Shown here one piece after another: positions 1 to 10,179 of a DNA stretch of 64,000 bases (its first letter is position 1; the number at the start of each line of letters is the position of its first letter). The translations under genes and the position numbers were made by a program. The stretch spans positions 49,007,288 to 49,071,287 of the forward strand of contig OX104125.1 in NCBI GenBank assembly GCA_944474755.1, read 5' to 3'. Source of the DNA: Limnoperna fortunei. Lineage: Eukaryota; Mollusca; Bivalvia; Mytilida; Modiolidae. Below the pieces are notes generated by a model. That model was not told the origin of the DNA. It worked only from the letters and a program-made list of their open reading frames with translations, and searched no databases.

Positions 1-64
1 GACGGACGGACGGACATGAGTAAAACTTAATGCCCCCCGACATGTCGTCGCGGGGGCATAAAAA
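1..64 (+). repeat. 3' end of dispersed repeat family 1 (GACATGTCGTCGC hairpin end)
   Basis: The stretch has GACGGAC repeats, then GAGTAAAACTTAATGCCC, then a GC-rich hairpin (CCCCCGAC / GTCGCGGGGG) and AAAA. The same end appears at about 14190-14250, so this is the terminus of a dispersed repeat cut by the window edge. Confidence 0.75.
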
Positions 65-192
65 TCAGAACTGATAACAATCGGATATAGGCAAACAACT
101 GATAGAAAGAAAAATACAAGAACTTCCACCAAATTCAAAACAATCCTGGTCCATGTGGAGCAGGAGGGGTTTTGTTCATTAACAACAAAACA

Positions 193-230
193 ATTGATGC
201 ATAATGACGGCATAAGCTCACATGACCATC
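193..230 (+). repeat. Short remnant of the 3' end of repeat family 2
   Basis: The string GGCATAAGCTCACATGACC matches the end of the long family-2 copies near 2380-2415 and 21295-21336. The terminal hairpin is not complete here. Confidence 0.45.
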
Positions 231-585
231 CTGCAACAAAGGTTTTCATAACTAAATTTGTTCAATTACAGATATCCATAAATTCGTAAATGTATACCAT
301 GCTTACCATATCACACATTCCAGAACGATATGGACGATATGTGCCCGTTTGAAGACTCATTAGCAGACATTTATTTGTTAAATAACTAATTTTTGTGTCA
401 CGATTGTTCTTGCATTTATGCAGATTTTGCAGAAACCATATTGGCCGAGGTGTTTTATAGGTTATATTTTGGATTTTCACATTTCATAAGTGCAGAAGTT
501 ACTGTATTATTACCGTTTATTTGTCTTTTGTTGGTGAGGTTAAAGGTTATTTCTATCTGTGACAGTGTACAGTCTATACCCTTAC

Positions 586-843
586 CTTGTACTTTAAGTG
601 TTGTCCACCGAACACAGTTGTTTATCCTGACCGAGTATTCTCCTTGATCAGCCAATTTGGCCTTCATTACAACAAGTCGGTGAAGTTTTCCATGTCTCTC
701 AATATTATATCTGTATGAAGTGCTCACTTCAGTGCCATCTTTGAACCACAGGGCTGTTTGATTGTCATCAAACACTTCACATTCAAACTGAACAGTTCCA
801 CCTTCTATACATGTCACAGTACCCAATGGTTTAGTGAAGTACT
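586..843 (-). CDS. Ig-domain exon 3 of a secreted or surface Ig protein (gene A, continues left)
   Basis: This is a 258-bp exon in phase 1 at both ends. The acceptor TTTCCAG lies just above 843 and the donor CAAG|GTAAGG just below 586. It encodes one I-set-like Ig domain: EGGTVQFEC (B strand), ALWFKDG (C strand) and DQGEYSV (F strand). The F-strand cysteine expected two residues after Tyr is Val, and a Cys follows five residues later; an extra Cys sits before EGG. N-Q-T is a possible glycosylation site. It joins in frame with the Ig exon at 3140-3403 and with the signal-peptide exon at 8619. The next exon must lie left of this window. An extracellular recognition or adhesion role is inferred only from the signal peptide and Ig fold. 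Confidence 0.85.
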
Positions 844-890
844 CTGGAAAGGAAATATGAATAATGCTTTCACATTTTATAACATAACCA

Positions 891-2423
891 GAAGCTCTTA
901 AGAGCCTGTATCGCTCACCTGATTTTATAGGGAATAAAGGTTGCATTTCCCTGATGTTAAACGAAGTCCTGTAATTGTCAATAATCTTTAAAGAGGACAA
1001 TCCAAACAATATTGCTAAAAAGTTTGTTTCCATTAGTTAACCGGTTTTATAGAGAAGAAGATATTTTTTTAATTTGCCCATAGGGTCCTATATTAAACTT
1101 GAAGTTAGTAATCTATGTAATGCTGTGGTGGCCTTTTTGATTTTCCTATTGGCATAAAAAACATAAACTTCACAGAGGACATCCAAACAATATTGCTAGT
1201 AAGTTTTGTTTCCATTGGTTAACCAGTTTTAGAGAAGAAGCCTTTGAAAAATGTTTCCCATATTCTCATATGATCCTATGTCAAACTAAGTCTTGCTATG
1301 GTGGCAGTTTTGATTTTTCAATTCGTTTCAGAGAAGAAACCTTTTTAACTTTTTTCCCATAGGGTCCAATGTTAAACCAAGTCCTGCGGTGGCGGACATT
1401 TTGAATAACCTATTGGGATAAAAAACATGAACTTTATAGAGACCATCCAAACAATATTGCTGAAAAGTTTTGCTTCGATTGGTTAACCGTTTCAGAGAAG
1501 AAGCCTTTTTAACTATTTTCCTATGTTAAACTAAGTCCTGCGGTGGTGGCCATTTTGATTTTCCAATTGGCATAAAAAACATAAACTTCATAAAGGACCA
1601 TCCAAACAATATTGGTAGTAAGTTTGATTCGATTGGTTAACCGTTTCAGAGAAGAAGCCATTTTTAAAATTTTTTCCCATAGGGTCCAATGTTAAACTAA
1701 GTCCTGTGTTGGCGGCCATTTTGAATTTCCAAAGTCATTAAAAACAAACTTTATAGAGGTCCATCCAAACAATATTGCTAGTAAGTTTATGTTTCCATTG
1801 GTTAACTGGTTTCAGAGAAGAAGCCTTTTACACTTTTTCCCATTGGGTCCTATGTTAAACTAAGTCCTGTGTTGGCGCCATTTTGAATTTCCAATTGTCA
1901 TAAAAAACACAAACTTTATAGAGGACCATCCAAACAATATTGCTAGTAAGTTTCTGTTTCCATTGGTTAACCAGTTTCAGAGAAGAAGCCTTTTAACACT
2001 TTTCCAATAGGGTCCTTTGTTAAACTAAGTTCTGCGGTAGCGGCCATTTTGAATTTCTAGTTGGCATAAAAAAAATAAACTTTATAAAGGACCATCTAAA
2101 CAATATTGCTAGTAAGTTTTGTTTTAATTGGTTAACAGGTTTCAGAGAAGAAGCCCTTTTTAACTTTTTTCCCATAGGGTCCAATGTTAAACTAAGTCCT
2201 GCGGTGGCGGCTATATTGGTTTTCCAACGTATTGGTTTTCCAATCCAAATAAAAAACACAAAGTTTGTAAAGGTCCATCCAGTGAACATTATGGCCAAGT
2301 TTGGTTTCAGAGAAGAAGATTAAAATGTAAAAAGTTTACAGACTCCGATGCCGACGACGCCGACAGACGCAAAGTGATAACAATAGCTCACATGACCCTT
2401 TGGGTCAGGTGAGCTAAAAAAAA
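891..2423 (+). repeat. Dispersed repeat family 2, long copy with seven internal units
   Basis: The copy begins with a hairpin start (AAGCTCTTAAGAGCCTG then CTCACCTGA) and ends with GACGCCGACAGACGC, GCTCACATGACC, a TGGGTCAGGTGAGCT hairpin and a run of A. Inside are about seven direct units of roughly 160-185 bp, each with CCATCCAAACAATATTGCT and GGTTAAC..GTTTCAGAGAAGAAG. It sits in the intron between the two Ig exons of gene A. The minus ORF at 2020-2298 is this repeat read backwards. No transposase is visible, so it is probably non-autonomous. Confidence 0.75.
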
Positions 2424-3139
2424 CCTATAAATACAATATTTCTCATTGAATAATGTTAACATAGACATTATTTCTTTTAAATCAGTGTCAAAAGTAACAA
2501 ATTCATTCATAATGTATATCTTTCAGTAAAATACTCCAAAGAATACTTATCAAGATAAAGCCTGCCAGAACTCGGTCTGTCTTCGTTAAAAAGATAAACT
2601 ACTATAGAATAAGTCTACTCAACTACTGAGCAAGTGTAGGGAGAGAATTTTTCCGTAGGTGTATGCAGAGACAAACTTTAACATCCACTTAACGAATAAT
2701 CCCTAAGCAATTTGTGTTAGTATTGTATATTCTCTTTTACCTTAATTAACTTTATTTAATCTTGTTTACTAAAAGACATTGAAACATTGAATGTTAACAC
2801 ATTCTTAAGACTGGTTTTTCACTCTTCTATGGAAATAATAGGAATATAAAAGCAACAACTTATCTACAGTAAATGTGCTACCATGATTGTTGGACACACC
2901 TATTAATGACTAGTGGTATATGATACCCATCTATTTTGATCAACCAACCAACTCACATGTTCGGTATTTTGTTATTACCTTCATTTATAGCTTTTAACTA
3001 CAATTATCACTTTGTATTTATAATATGTAGTTAGAATTCATGTTTCTTTTTCTTTTTTTACTTCCTGAATATTGCTGATTTTATTGCTGGGCATTATGCA
3101 ACATCAATCATTTAATCATGAATATATATATTATACCAC
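2424..3139. other. Intron of gene A with no recognisable feature
   Basis: AT-rich sequence between the family-2 repeat and the next Ig exon. No convincing exon, RNA gene or repeat was seen. Confidence 0.5.
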
Positions 3140-3403
3140 CTTTTATATGGACTTCCAGACTACGTTCTTCTTTTCTACAGTAAATGGTATATTTTCCAGT
3201 ATCTGCAATTGTTGCATCTTTGATGGTTAATGTGTGTTCTACCCCTTGTTTTCCAATAACCGTTCCATTTGAGTTATCAATTTCAACTCCATCTTTTTTC
3301 CACTTCAATGTTCCCTTCCCTCCGTTTGTCGTACATTGCAATTTAACTGTGTGGCCTTCCATGCACTTTAATGAAACCACCCTGAGATCGGATGTAAACT
3401 GAG
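3140..3403 (-). CDS. Ig-domain exon 2 of gene A
   Basis: A 264-bp exon in phase 1 at both ends. The acceptor is GCATTATAG|CTCAG; the donor is AAAAG|GTGGTA, although GTG|GTATAA three bases on would keep the same phase. It encodes an I-set-like Ig domain with EGHTVKLQC (B strand), LKWKKDG (C strand), HTLTIKDATIADTGKY (E-F) and a G strand SLEVHIK. The F-strand position expected to be Cys is Ile, and a Cys appears two residues later; LKC before EGH is an extra Cys, as in the exon at 586. N-G-T is a possible glycosylation site. Joined to the exon at 8619 it gives a signal peptide running directly into this Ig domain, so it is the first Ig repeat of the protein. Confidence 0.87.
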
Positions 3404-4130
3404 CTATAATGCAAGATTGTAATGAATATTAGCTTTTTTAAAAAGCCATTTGTATGATGTCAGCATCTTCACAAGAATATGTTACAAAGGTGACTAAGCA
3501 CTATGCCTTAGACTTGTAGCATTTTGTCCACAGAAGAATAAATCAGCAGAACTTTGCTTAGCCAAATGAAAAAAAATCCAAAACTGGTTTAACCTACATA
3601 CATTTCTTTGGAAATGCCTGTACTAAGGCAGGACCATTTCTGTAGCTGCTACTTTTTTTTGTTCTAAAGTTTGCCACTTCTAGGATTTTCATTTGTGAAT
3701 GTTTTTTTTTACAGATCCTTGTGTTCTGTATTGTGCTTTTACATTCATTACATGTAGCTATTTTGTGCGGCTATGAACAGACAGCTAGGACATACGTGAG
3801 TTGTATTCCATCACAATTTCATTGGCAAGTGGGAAAATGGTAAGACCTATCTTGTTTTTGTTCTATTTAAGCTGATTATATTAACTTAGATATGATCCAA
3901 GTAGAAAATGATAAATGTTTTATATACTGGTATATGAAGGAGGTACGTGTATTTCTAAACAAAATTGTTTCCTTCCTCTCATGTAAACTGCAAACATCAT
4001 GATGCAAAGGGTTGAAACAGACAATAATTTTGGTCAAAATTTCCCATAGAAAAATCTCCTTTTCAAATAAAAACCAGAAACATGGCCACACCATGAAACC
4101 AGGTTTTCAACAATTAACAGTTAATTTTAA
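3404..4130. other. Gene A intron 1, proximal part, no feature recognised
   Basis: AT-rich, with scattered poly-T and no convincing exon. The 61-77 residue ORFs here show no domain or splice support. Confidence 0.4.
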
Positions 4131-4135
4131 TAGTA

Positions 4136-4556
4136 GACTAAGCGAAAACTGTTTTTCTATTTTTATTTACAGTGACCTTGACCCGACTGGCCACAAATCC
4201 AATCCCAAGCTAGATCTTAATGTAACTGCTTTATCTAAAGTTTGAGCAAGATTGGTTTATCCAAACAGAATCTATTGACCAGGAACTGTTTTTCCATTTT
4301 TAGTAACAGTGACCTTGACCTTGATTCAATTGGTCCCAAATCTAATCCTAAGCTAGGTCTTCATGCAAGCTTGCTATATCCAAATTTTAAGTAAGATTGG
4401 TTTATCCAAATTGAATCTATTGACCAGGAATAGTTTTTCTATGTTTAGTAACAGTGACCTTGACCCAACTGGCCTCGAATTCAATACCAAGCTATGGCTT
4501 TATGCAAGCTTGTCCAAAGTTTCATCAAGATTAGTTTATCCAAACTAAAGTTATTA
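4136..4556 (+). repeat. Three tandem units of a 137-144 bp repeat (AACAGTGACCTTGACC)
   Basis: The core TTTTT-CTATTTTTA then ACAGTGACCTTGACC recurs near 4152, 4289 and 4433. Each is followed by CAAGCTAG/TATG and AAGATTGGTTTATCCAAA. Copies differ by many substitutions. The short plus ORFs here come from the repeat. Confidence 0.75.
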
Positions 4557-4559
4557 AAC

Positions 4560-5690
4560 AGAAACCCTCTGTTTGACGCCACCCGGTTTAAACAGCATTT
4601 AAAAATGCTATATAAAAGTTAAAAAAATAGTTGCAGATTTCAATTTGCTAATTTTTGGATCTACAAAAGGAACATAAGCTCAACAATATGCAGGAAGCAG
4701 TTTTATTTGTCACACAAAAACCCTCTGCCAAAACATGTTGACTTGATCACACCCTTCCCTTGTTTTAACGGACACATAAAAGAAGAAAAATAAATTGTTT
4801 TAAGTTTTGTTTAATTAAATACTTAAAGCACAAAAATACAAAATCATCTGAAATGATGGCAATTTCGTGAATTAAACATACGTTTAAAATTAGTACTTTT
4901 TTGGTGATGTTAACAAACAACCGTGTGGCTTGTTACGATGTATAGTGACCCATTTCAACTCATGTCAACTAAAAAATCCCTTTGTTTTGCAAGAATTACC
5001 GACTATAAAATAAATCAAAGGACCGGAAATAAAATTGTGTCAGCTTTTACTTTGGAATAATGTAGGGACATGGTAATCTATCTGGGACTAGTATAACTAA
5101 TTTAGTTGATTATAGGAACCTGAATCTATATATTATTCTTGGGTCACAAATGTTGTATTTAATTTGACTACTTGAATTTTATTTAGACAACTTTAACATG
5201 CTGTTTTCTCCTAACTAACAAATTTCGTAGATGGCGCTGTGTCAATTTAAATAAATCTGTACATCCACAAAGCATCCTGTTTCCATTCTTAAAATAGAAC
5301 ATTTTGCACACTGTCTGTAAATCATTATTTTAAGAAATTACTCTGCCTGTTGTGTTTATTTTTATTAATAGAAGGATGCAAAACCTTTTGAAATGACGAT
5401 TACACAATCGCACACAAATTTTTGCACAATGTACATATGAGTACTGTTTGCGTACTAATCCAGGCTTTAACGTGATGAGCTTATATTAGCAGATGAACAT
5501 TAATTTCCGGATTATGAACATAATCAAAGTTATTAGTTACACTAAATGACAATAAAAAAAAGGCTGTATAGTAGAACTGTTCAAGATTAATTAACGTACA
5601 ATAGATCATGTAATTAATAGGTCACATCTGAACTATTTTTACAAGCGGAAGTGTAGATCATTACAAGCCTGTCTGAAGTATAGTCTATAT
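4560..5690. other. No gene seen
   Basis: AT-rich intronic DNA of gene A. No exon, RNA gene or clear repeat was recognised. Confidence 0.4.
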
Positions 5691-5702
5691 TAAAAGCGTT
5701 TA

Positions 5703-5970
5703 TTTGTTTTGTTTGTTTGAATGGTGTTTTAACGCCACTTTCAGCAATTTTTCAGCTATTTCATGGCGTCCAGTTTTTATTGGGGGAGGAAGCCGCAGTA
5801 CCCGGAGAGAACCCCCGACCTGCGGTAGGAAAACTGGCAATCCTTGTCAATTAAGATTGGAGTCGAGTACACCCTGCCTGCAGTGAGAATCGAACCCGCA
5901 ATCTCAGTGTTGACAGACCATGTGATCAATAGTAGACGAACTACCTTGACCACTCGGCCACCGAGGCCCC
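5703..5970 (-). mobile_element. tRNA-derived SINE, near-complete, with target-site duplication
   Basis: Read on the minus strand, the head is tRNA-like: a class II A box (TGGCCGAGTGGTCAAGG) near 5960 and a B box (GGGTTCGATTC) near 5895. A conserved body follows (CTCCGGGT, CCAATAAAAACTGGACGCC) and then a tail of CAAACAAA type. The 12-bp sequence TAAAAGCGTTTA flanks it at 5691-5702 and 5971-5982, a clear target-site duplication. Pol III transcription and LINE-assisted mobilisation are known for tRNA SINEs. The partner LINE is not identified. Confidence 0.9.
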
Positions 5971-6640
5971 TAAAAGCGTTTAAACAAAGGAAAGATTGCT
6001 TTGCAACTTTCCCAAATACATACCAAAATTATCAGAATGTGACTTAATTCTTAGGCCAAAAGGTTGTACTTTCTTTAGATATTTTTCACAAATGTATTTA
6101 CAAAGAGGTTTGAAAACAAAGGTGTGGGTAGGATTAGTATGGCAAGCATTAAATTTCTTTCGATAACAGATTAGGAAATTGTCGAAATATTACGAACTAC
6201 CAGTATTATCTTTTAAAACTTGTGCGAGTCATTTATTATTTGAATTTAAATACTGCACTATTTTCAACTATTGAATGAAGTACAATTCGAAGAAATTCAC
6301 AGCTTAAATAGGATCTATTCAAATACCGAAAATTTGAACAATTTTCTACTAGAATTCTAAGTTATAGATGTAATTAAAGATAATCTAAGAAGTCTACATA
6401 ATTCCAGAACACTTTAAGTGATAAAGTCAATTGGTGCTATGGCCACATTTCATAAATTGTAATGGGACATTGTTTATTTCTATGGGGTCTTTAAGCAAAA
6501 CTTTGTCCCTAAACCATGGCCGTTAGGGTGAAATGTTGAATTTCTCACTTGTTAAAAAATAATCTATACTTATGCCTGGAACAAAATTTGAATAAAAAGA
6601 AGCTGGGTGTTTTAAGAAGGCATGGATTGTCTTAAGAATT

Positions 6641-6779
6641 GAATGTATTTTGTTTTAAGTTTCATTGATGTATGAAAGCGTTGACTGAAGCACATTTTCA
6701 ATGAAGCGTTATCGCTTCATGATGAAGATGTTCTTCGGTCACCCCATATACATTAATGAAACTTCAAAAGAATGCATTC
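6641..6779. repeat. Palindromic foldback element, about 139 bp
   Basis: The left arm (6641-6673) and right arm (6748-6779) are inverted copies about 32 bp long, e.g. AAGTTTCATTGATGTAT against ATACATTAATGAAACTT. The loop holds its own hairpin, TGAAGCG-TTAT-CGCTTCA. No coding sequence. Confidence 0.75.
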
Positions 6780-7087
6780 ATTTTTTATATTTACATTTTA
6801 TTTCATTTAAAAATATACCAGGGTCCTGATTTTAATCGTGGACAATGTATTTTAGTTCATTTAATTTACTCAGAGAAATGCAAACAATGATTCTACATCT
6901 GTAACAGTTTGAACCAATAGAAATCTAGGATATCGATGAAAGGCATACGTAATGTAAATATTCAATATTCACATTCATCATGTTCACATGTATTCTGTTT
7001 ACATTCACAACTCCAAGTTATGCTAATAGGTAATCTGATTTTTCAATTAGCCCATACATAAATTGTAAGAAAACCAAATAGTAAAGT

Positions 7088-7500
7088 AGAGGCTCATAAG
7101 AGCCTGTATGACTCACCTGACTTACAAAAAATCTTTTTAACAAATGACTTTTCTTGCAAATTTTGATATTAAAGGCTAAGGAGTTTGTGAAGATGCTGTT
7201 TCTATGAATGTTGCCATGTACAATTTCCAATTGGCAGCAATATGTAGGACAGTTTCTGAGAAGAAGCCGTTTTATGTTTTTCTCATAGGTTACTATGTAA
7301 AGTGATGCTTCATGGTGGCAGCAATCTTTTTGGATCAAAACAAAAAACTCAAAATTAGTTGAGGACCATCTGAGGTACATTTCTACAATGTCACAATTCC
7401 TAAGCCAAGAAGTTTGGAGCTCTTGCAGCCATGTTGAATTTCCTATTGGCTTCAAAAACTCAAAATAATAAGATTACCATCCAAGATTTACTTCTGCATT
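7088..7500 (+). repeat. Truncated copy of repeat family 2 (5' part)
   Basis: It starts with the family hairpin GAGGCTCATAAGAGCCTG and ACTCACCTGA. Degenerate internal units follow (TTTCTGAGAAGAAGCC, GAGGACCATCTGAGG). The hairpin 3' end is missing. The minus ORF at 7018-7455 is the repeat in reverse and is not a gene. Confidence 0.6.
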
Positions 7501-7519
7501 ATTTGGTATAACAAACAAT

Positions 7520-7830
7520 ACATCAATGGAAAAAGTGGTGGGATGGGACACAGGGAACTGAATTTTGACTGCCACTGGAAAGTACGGAGTATTGGGTAGG
7601 GTCGTAGAATTAAGCCATTTGTAGTGGCTACAATGACCCTACTCTTTTTCAAAATCTACAAAAGGGATCTTTATCGTGCAAGGAGCGTGGCACTTTCCAA
7701 ACACCTTACCCACTATGGTGCGCGGGAAGGCTTTCTTATTGAGCGTGGCACTTTCCAAACACCTTACCCACTATGGTGCGGGGGAAGGCTTTCTTATTAT
7801 GACATGACAACCACACCGCCAGTATGGCCC
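7520..7830 (+). repeat. Dispersed repeat family 4 with a 58-bp internal duplication
   Basis: It contains ATCTTTATCGTGCAAGGAG followed by CGTGGCACTTTCC. The stretch from GAGCGTGGCA to GGCTTTCTTATT is duplicated at 7683-7740 and 7741-7798. A diverged copy in the opposite orientation lies at about 54040-54290. The 92-residue plus ORF reflects the repeat. Confidence 0.6.
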
Positions 7831-8618
7831 AGTAATAACATAGGATATACATGTATATGTTTACTGAGGTGTGGTGAATATTTATCTAAAAGTGACATAT
7901 AGAAATGAAGCATGGTGGGAAAAAAAGCATGGCTGTTTTCCATTCTAAAACAGCCTGAGGTGAACCCTGGTTTTGTGTCTTCTTCTTTTAGGTTTCAAGT
8001 CAGCTTCACTAACATTAATACTTAATGTTGGGTAGTGGTATTACTCTATATAACCTCAGTACGTTCTGTCACAGAAAGAACACAGAATCATGAATGATTT
8101 TGCAATTTTTATACAATTCAGTAGTCTAAATTGTAATTTAAATGAGTGCCTTCACATTAATTATATAATTACTGATCATTGTACCTGACAGGCATTGTTG
8201 CAACATATTACTGATTTTTGTTCTAAAATACCAAACAATCAACCACAGCCCTGAAAAGGCAAAAATAAACCAAGCTTACTGAACATAATTATCATTTCAT
8301 ATAAATCAATAAACATTGTATAGTAAAACCATATAAGCAGCAAACGATTCCCATTGCTACAAAAATCATTTATTTTTAATTTAGAAATGCTATTTTTATA
8401 AACACATTGACATCTAGATTTAACTAACGAGTATAAAAAGCAGATTTCAATCAAACCGTGTGATTAAATTGAAACTGTATATTGGTTAAAATTACGAAAA
8501 ATAGTAAAATTGATTTTTTAGCCATTTCACATTCATTTTTACCAATAAGCAGGTACTTTAGTCGTTAAGGTTACCAGTGTAAGAATGTTTGTAAGAACCC
8601 AATCTTAAATAAACATAC

Positions 8619-8658
8619 CTGCTGCAACAACAACACAACAAAATAATACTATCACCAT
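8619..8658 (-). CDS. Signal-peptide exon 1 of gene A (start codon)
   Basis: ATG at 8658 opens a 13-codon hydrophobic stretch, MVIVLFCCVVVAA. It ends in phase 1 at a good donor, CAGCAG|GTATGT (exon end 8619). Spliced to the Ig exon at 3403 it reads VVVAAAQFTSD, with a plausible cleavage site after AAA. This is short for a signal peptide, but phase 1 at this point is typical for Ig-superfamily genes. A possible acceptor (TATTTTACAG) just above 8675 suggests a 5'UTR intron. The exon is too short for ordinary ORF finding. The alternative, a transmembrane exon of gene B, fits less well because the last seen exon of gene B ends in phase 2. Confidence 0.7.
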
Positions 8659-8679
8659 GTATTCTGTATATTTTTCTGT

Positions 8680-9170
8680 AAAATAACAATAAACAAAATG
8701 TAGTAACCAATAAAAACTGGTACGTTAGCTTTGAATGTTGTTGCTTACTCGAGCTCTCAATACAAAAGACGAAAAGGTCTTAATATTGCTCATGTCTTGA
8801 CTATTCTTCTTATTGTCTTTCAATCACACCGTGCCTAAAATTACTTACAACTCTCAACCTGATCTCAAACCACTCCTGATTGGTCTTATTACTGTCTGAA
8901 TTAGTATCTAAATAATGTTGATATCTCCTGAATCTAACTCGTCCAATCGTAAAAGACTTCATTAGTCAACCCAGTGTCTCATTATTGTCTGAATCTGTTT
9001 AAAAAGACCAAATAAGTCCTGACTAGTAAAAAAATAGCTGTTTTGAATTTTGAATTTAAGAGTCTTGCACTAATTTATTTTATCAATGAAAATATTATTC
9101 AAAGAATAAATTGAAAGATAAAATTACAATTAATTAAATCGTTTAAAAGGTGGATTGGGTTTTTTATGAA
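8680..9170 (-). promoter_or_regulatory. Presumed upstream region of gene A
   Basis: The region lies directly upstream of the gene A start on the minus strand. No TATA or initiator element can be assigned with confidence. AT-rich and without ORFs. Confidence 0.25.
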
Positions 9171-9174
9171 AATA

Positions 9175-10059
9175 CAGTAGTCCCCCTCTTATAAGACCAC
9201 CCCATCTGAGTCATGAAAGTGGTCTTATAATGGGGGTGGTCTTTCTTGAGGGGATACAATTTATACAGGTATATATAGAGCTTGGTCGGTTGATTAGCAG
9301 CAAAAGCTGTGAAGTGATTAAGAATAACACAAAATAAGTATTTGTATTTTATTATTCAGTATAAATAAATATAAAAAGAATTCATGCAGTATTTATCTGT
9401 TCAAAATGTGTAATGATAATATAACAATTCCAAGTCTTCTTAACGGTGAATGTTTCTGTTCCTGTTTCATCTGCATTATCGTTGTTTTTATCACTTTTAT
9501 TGTCTGCCCAGGTTCCACTTCGTAGTTTATTAAAGTTCCGTCTAATTTGAAAAAATCCAGGTTTTTCTCTGTTCCAGTTTCCCAAGTTTTTGACATCGTT
9601 TGTAGTAAATTTTGATTTATGATTGTGTTGGTACATTGTATTATTATCTCCTTGTTGAATATTTCAGTCTTCTTGTAATAAACCCGATTTCCGTAATGCC
9701 GAAATCAAACTGATCTACAATAATTACTTGTTTTCCCCTTTAATCCAGCTTAAGAACCTTTCTTTTGCACGATTTCGACATTTGTTTACCGTTTGGAACT
9801 GTTTCCGAACTGGTTTACGATAATAAAACCAAATCTCGTTCTATTCGAGACTTTCAAAATAAACATCCGGTCAGTGAAAATGGTCGTTCGTGAGGGAAAT
9901 TTACGTTGTTGTGTCAAAAAAACGTGGTCGCTGGTCGCGTTTGAGGGGTGGTCGTTCGCGACAGGTAATTTTACGCTAGAAACACTTAATGCATCAGGGT
10001 TTTCGCCGGATAAAGCGGGTGGTCACTGGCGAAGGGATCGTATAAGAGGGGGACTACTG
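9175..10059 (+). mobile_element. Tigger/pogo-like non-autonomous DNA transposon (MITE), 885 bp
   Basis: The termini are inverted copies, CAGTAGTCCCCCTCTTATA and TATAAGAGGGGGACTACTG, each flanked by TA (9173-9174 and 10060-10061). That matches a TA target duplication and the CAGT..CCC ends of Tigger/pogo elements. Subterminal motifs such as GTGGTC(G/T) and GAGGGG recur near both ends. The internal ORFs (9382-9636 minus, 9793-10068 plus) show no transposase motif, so it is probably mobilised in trans. Confidence 0.85.
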
Positions 10060-10179
10060 TACCAGTAAACTGTGTTTTGTTTTGTTTGTAATATATTTTA
10101 AACAAATGTGATTTTTAGTTATGGAAATTTTTAGATATTAATATATCAATATTTATTAATTATTCATGTACATTTATAT

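Noticed and set aside
5885..5970. Possible tRNA gene on the minus strand
   Set aside because: A and B boxes are present, but the cloverleaf is not intact, the same head recurs in many copies with target duplications, and a SINE body and tail follow.
7018..7455. 145-residue minus ORF
   Set aside because: Reverse reading of a truncated family-2 repeat.
8619..8675. Transmembrane exon of gene B
   Set aside because: Its acceptor would be phase 1, while the last exon found for gene B ends in phase 2; the hydrophobic stretch begins with ATG and joins perfectly to the Ig exon as a signal peptide.
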